From positions 5,022,001 through 5,086,000 of the forward strand of contig NZ_CP008896.1 of the NCBI RefSeq assembly GCF_000730425.1: a stretch of DNA of 64,000 nucleotides, in the 5' to 3' direction. This document shows positions 61,613 to 64,000 of this stretch, one piece after another (position 1 is the first letter of the stretch; each line of letters begins with the position of its first letter). The translations under genes were made by a program, and so were the position numbers. This stretch comes from Pseudomonas fluorescens. GTDB taxonomy: Bacteria; Pseudomonadota; Gammaproteobacteria; Pseudomonadales; Pseudomonadaceae. Under the pieces are notes generated by a model that was not told where the DNA came from, did no database searches, and saw only the letters and a program-made list of their open reading frames with translations.

Positions 61613-62302
61613 TCAAGCCTGGCGCTGCGGGACTTTGCCCCAGCGCGAGAAAACGTGTTCGATCACGAACGCCAGGACAATGTAGATCACCGCCACCGCC
61701 AATAGAGGCTCGTACACCCGCAGCGTCTGTGCACGCACCAGGTTGGCGGCGCCGAGCAGGTCGGTGACGGCGACGGTGGAGGCCAGTGCGGTGGCCTTGA
61801 GCAGCAGCACGGTTTCGCCCACCAGCGTCGGCTTCACCAGTTCCAGGGCCCGTGGCAGCCAGACCCGGCGCAGCACCATCAGACGCTTCATGCCGAAGGC
61901 CCGTGCCGCTTCCAGCTCGCCTCGCGGCACGGCACGCAGAGCGCCGCGCAGCACTTCGCCGACATAGGCACCGACACACAGAATCAATGCCAGGGCCACG
62001 TACCAGAAGCCTTCACGCAAGTACGGCCAGAGGAAGCTGCCGCGAATCAGCGGGTAGCTGGCAAACACGCTGCCCACGCCGTAATACAGGATGTAGATCT
62101 GCACCAGCAGCGGCGTGCCCCGGAACACAGCGGTATAGGCGCGCAACGGCGCACTGATCAGCGGGTTGGACGACAGGCGCCCCAGCGCAACCAGCACCGC
62201 CAGCAAGAAGCCGAACACCCCGGACAAGGCCAGCAACTTCAGGGTGATACCCAGGCCGTGCAGCAGCTCGTTGCCAAAACTGTTGATCCATGAAAAATCC
62301 AT
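61613..62302 (-). CDS. Polar amino acid ABC transporter permease (HisM-like)
   Basis: 229-residue inner-membrane permease with five helices and the HAAT EAA loop EAARAFGMKRLMVLRRVWLPRAL (about 145-168). LLVQIYILYYGVGSVF is typical of the amino acid subgroup. Twelve bases after the partner permease. Substrate inferred from the adjacent binding protein. Confidence 0.92.
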   Translation of the reverse strand: MDFSWINSFGNELLHGLGITLKLLALSGVFGFLLAVLVALGRLSSNPLISAPLRAYTAVFRGTPLLVQIYILYYGVGSVFASYPLIRGSFLWPYLREGFWYVALALILCVGAYVGEVLRGALRAVPRGELEAARAFGMKRLMVLRRVWLPRALELVKPTLVGETVLLLKATALASTVAVTDLLGAANLVRAQTLRVYEPLLAVAVIYIVLAFVIEHVFSRWGKVPQRQA

Positions 62303-62314
62303 CAGCTGCGCTCC

Positions 62315-63028
62315 TTAGTGCTGCGGCATCCAGCGGTTGATCCGTCGCTCGAACACCCGGAAGGCGCCGTTGGAAATCAGGGTGATGATGAAATACACCG
62401 CCGCCACTGCCAGGTAGAACACCAGGTAGTGCTTGGTGGAGCCGGCCGCCTGCTTGCCCACCGAGAGCAACTCGCTGTAGCCGACAATGCTGATCAGCGC
62501 GCTGTCCTTGACCAGCACCAGCCACAGGTTCGACAGGCCGGCCATGGCAAACGGCAACATGCTCGGCAGCAACACCCGGCGTACCAGCAGCCAGCGCTCG
62601 ATGCCGAAGGCTCGCGCCGCTTCCAGCTGGCCAACGGGAATGGCCTGGATCGCGCCGCGAATGATCTCCGCCGAATACGCGCCCTGCACGATCCCAAGCA
62701 CCAGCACGGCGGCGATAAAGCCGTTGACCGTCACGCTGTCGCGGCCCATCGCGGCCATCGCCATGTTCAGCAGGTCGGTGCCGGCGTAGTACAGCAGCAA
62801 AATCAGCAGCAACTCCGGCACCGCGCGATACAGCGTGGTGTAGAGGTTGGCCAGGCGCACCATCCAGCGCGGGCCCTTGAGCTTGATCATGGCCACCAGC
62901 AGGCCGATGCCCAGGCCCAGCACGAAGGCCCCGGCGGAAATCTGCAAGGTCACCACGGCCCCCTGGAGCAGGGCGGTGAGCCAGCCGTCGGCGACGAACA
63001 GCTGGGTGAGTTCGGACAAAGAAATCAT
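62315..63028 (-). CDS. Polar amino acid ABC transporter permease (HisQ-like)
   Basis: 237-residue partner permease with the EAA loop EAARAFGIERWLLVRRVLLPSMLP and YRAVPELLLILLLYYAG. It forms the membrane heterodimer with the HisM-like protein. Lies 18 bases after the substrate-binding protein gene. Confidence 0.92.
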   Translation of the reverse strand: MISLSELTQLFVADGWLTALLQGAVVTLQISAGAFVLGLGIGLLVAMIKLKGPRWMVRLANLYTTLYRAVPELLLILLLYYAGTDLLNMAMAAMGRDSVTVNGFIAAVLVLGIVQGAYSAEIIRGAIQAIPVGQLEAARAFGIERWLLVRRVLLPSMLPFAMAGLSNLWLVLVKDSALISIVGYSELLSVGKQAAGSTKHYLVFYLAVAAVYFIITLISNGAFRVFERRINRWMPQH

Positions 63029-63046
63029 GGCGCGTTCCGTTGGACG

Positions 63047-63820
63047 TTATTGCGCGGAAATATCGACGCTGAAATAGCGGCTGCGAATTTTGTCGTAGGT
63101 GCCGTCGGCTTTCATCGCCGCCAGTGCGGTGTTGAGCTGCTCGCGCAGGCGGTCGTCACCCTTGCGCACGGCGGCGCCGATGCCGGAGCCGAACAGTGGG
63201 TCTTTGGGCGCCAGGCCCTTGTCGGCCAGGCCGCTGCCGGCAGCGGACTTGAGCATCGGCTCGATGGTCAGGGCGTCGGCCAGCATCACGTCGATCCGCC
63301 CGCTTTGCATGTCGGCGGTCATGTCGTCCTGGGTGTTGTAGTAGCGCAGGGTCGAGCCCTTGGCGTAGTAAGCCTTGAGGTAGGTGGCGTTGGAGGTCGA
63401 GCCCTGCACGCCGATCAACTTGCCCTTGAGCCCGGCGGGGGTGGTGACCAGTTCCTGGCTTTTGTCGGCGACCCACATGGCCGGGGTCTGGTAGTACGGG
63501 GCGGTGAAGGCGATGACCTTCTCGCGCTCCTCAGTGATGCTCAGGGAGTTGAGGATCACGTCGATCTGGCTCGATTGCAGCGCCGGGATCAACCCGTCCC
63601 AGGACACTTCCTTGAGCGGGCATTGGGCTTGCAGCCGTTCGCACAGGGCCTTGATCAGGTCCGGCTCGAAACCGCTCCAGGCGCCATTGCCGGCTTTTTC
63701 GGAAAACGGCGGGTAGGGTTCCAGGGCGATGCCGAAGACGATTTTGTCGGCGGCCACTGCACTGTGGGAAAGCACGGCGAGCACGCAGCCGGCGGCGAGG
63801 GATTTGAGAGTGTTATGCAT
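63047..63820 (-). CDS. Periplasmic amino acid-binding protein
   Basis: 257-residue SBP family 3 protein. Signal peptide cut near AVAA (residue 23), then KIVFGIALEPYPPFSEKAGNGAWSGFEPDLIKALCERL with the ligand-stacking aromatic. A cysteine pair (Cys59 region, ALCERLQAQC) is typical of lysine/arginine/ornithine-type proteins. DVILNSLSITEEREKVIAFTAPYYQTPA and the GVQGSTSNATYL amino-acid-binding loop follow. Cationic or polar amino acids are likely ligands. Its leader holds a Crc-type motif. Confidence 0.9.
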   Translation of the reverse strand: MHNTLKSLAAGCVLAVLSHSAVAADKIVFGIALEPYPPFSEKAGNGAWSGFEPDLIKALCERLQAQCPLKEVSWDGLIPALQSSQIDVILNSLSITEEREKVIAFTAPYYQTPAMWVADKSQELVTTPAGLKGKLIGVQGSTSNATYLKAYYAKGSTLRYYNTQDDMTADMQSGRIDVMLADALTIEPMLKSAAGSGLADKGLAPKDPLFGSGIGAAVRKGDDRLREQLNTALAAMKADGTYDKIRSRYFSVDISAQ

Positions 63821-63838
63821 GGCTTGACCCTTTCGAAG

Positions 63839-63846
63839 TTATTGTT
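63839..63846 (-). promoter_or_regulatory. Hfq/Crc CA motif before the binding-protein gene
   Basis: On the minus strand AACAATAA, fitting AAnAAnAA, lies 18 bases before the start codon and next to GAAAGGG. Confidence 0.45.
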
Positions 63847-63867
63847 TTGAAGGATGGAAGCGGCAGT

Positions 63868-64000
63868 TCAAACGCGATTGTCCTGGGCCATGACGAACTG
63901 GCGGCAACGCTCGCTGGTGGGGTTCTGGAAGACTTGTTGTGGCGTGCCTTCTTCTTCAACCAGCCCCTGGTGCAAAAACATGACCTTGCTCGATACATCC
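63868..64000 (-). CDS. ABC transporter ATP-binding protein (HisP-like), C-terminal end only
   Basis: The last 44 codons of an amino acid ABC ATPase. Readable features are DVSSKVMFLHQGLVEEEGTPQQVFQNP, the D-loop-distal end of the nucleotide-binding domain, and a C-terminal SERCRQFVMAQDN. It completes the ATPase-binding protein-permease-permease order on the minus strand; the P-loop and signature lie beyond the window. Confidence 0.85.
   Translation of the reverse strand, partial: DVSSKVMFLHQGLVEEEGTPQQVFQNPTSERCRQFVMAQDNRV

Overview
The window looks like chromosomal DNA of a Pseudomonas of the fluorescens group. The evidence is uniformly GC-rich coding sequence with Pseudomonas-type families (HmgR/HmgABC, FhpR/Fhp, FecIRA, CyoABCDE, DUF3509), about fourteen short palindromic REP sequences mostly in doublets between genes, and ANR-, Fur-, LexA- and NorR-like sites of the Pseudomonas type. 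I see no phage, plasmid, insertion sequence, CRISPR array, tRNA or rRNA.

Layout. 0-4.1 kb: end of a glycosyltransferase, a di-haem cytochrome c peroxidase with an ANR-type box, CysZ and TrxB. 4.1-6 kb (minus strand): HopJ-family and DUF1244 proteins with FolX and FolM, the enzymes of tetrahydromonapterin synthesis. 6-9.4 kb: a probable light-response locus, with a short LOV photoreceptor, a PilZ-like protein, a MerR/B12-fold regulator that lacks the cobalamin ligands, a monooxygenase-fold membrane protein and a flavodoxin. 9.7-19 kb: an uncharacterised catabolic-looking cluster (class II aldolase, alpha/beta hydrolase, SDR, DUF1302 and DUF1329 envelope proteins, MalT-type LuxR regulator), with a probable small RNA on the opposite strand at about 12.6 kb.

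19-25 kb: the homogentisate pathway (hmgR divergent from hmgA, fahA, maiA and an aromatic-acid-type MFS carrier). 25-33 kb: SirB1 protein, a leucine-dehydrogenase homologue lacking one active-site lysine, SOS-controlled YebG, PsiE, a serine transporter and serine dehydratase with a LysR regulator, and an HPF/RaiA protein with a strong leader hairpin. 33-45.4 kb: an iron-uptake island. Two cell-surface-signalling systems, FecIRA (minus) and sigma/FecR/FoxA-like receptor (plus), are read outward from back-to-back Fur-type promoters. The plus arm begins with a DUF3649-PepSY-DUF3325 operon and contains a zinc-free bL36 gene; a lipoprotein PBP4 follows.

45-56.6 kb: AraC regulator and EamA exporter, then nitric oxide detoxification (FhpR/NorR divergent from flavohaemoglobin, with three NorR boxes and a sigma-54 promoter), DsbB and the cyoABCDE ubiquinol oxidase behind a roughly 750-base leader. 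56.8-64 kb (minus strand): an unknown protein, a COG0523 metallochaperone translationally coupled to a metal-dependent amidohydrolase, an aminotransferase, and a polar amino acid ABC transporter that runs off the end.

How the genes fit together: FolX/FolM supply the pterin cofactor that pseudomonads use for phenylalanine hydroxylase, whose product tyrosine feeds the homogentisate genes. Several catabolic and uptake genes carry A-rich leader motifs of the Hfq/Crc type, which suggests that much of the window is under catabolite repression. Functions are assigned by reading translated sequence and motifs; no database search was run.
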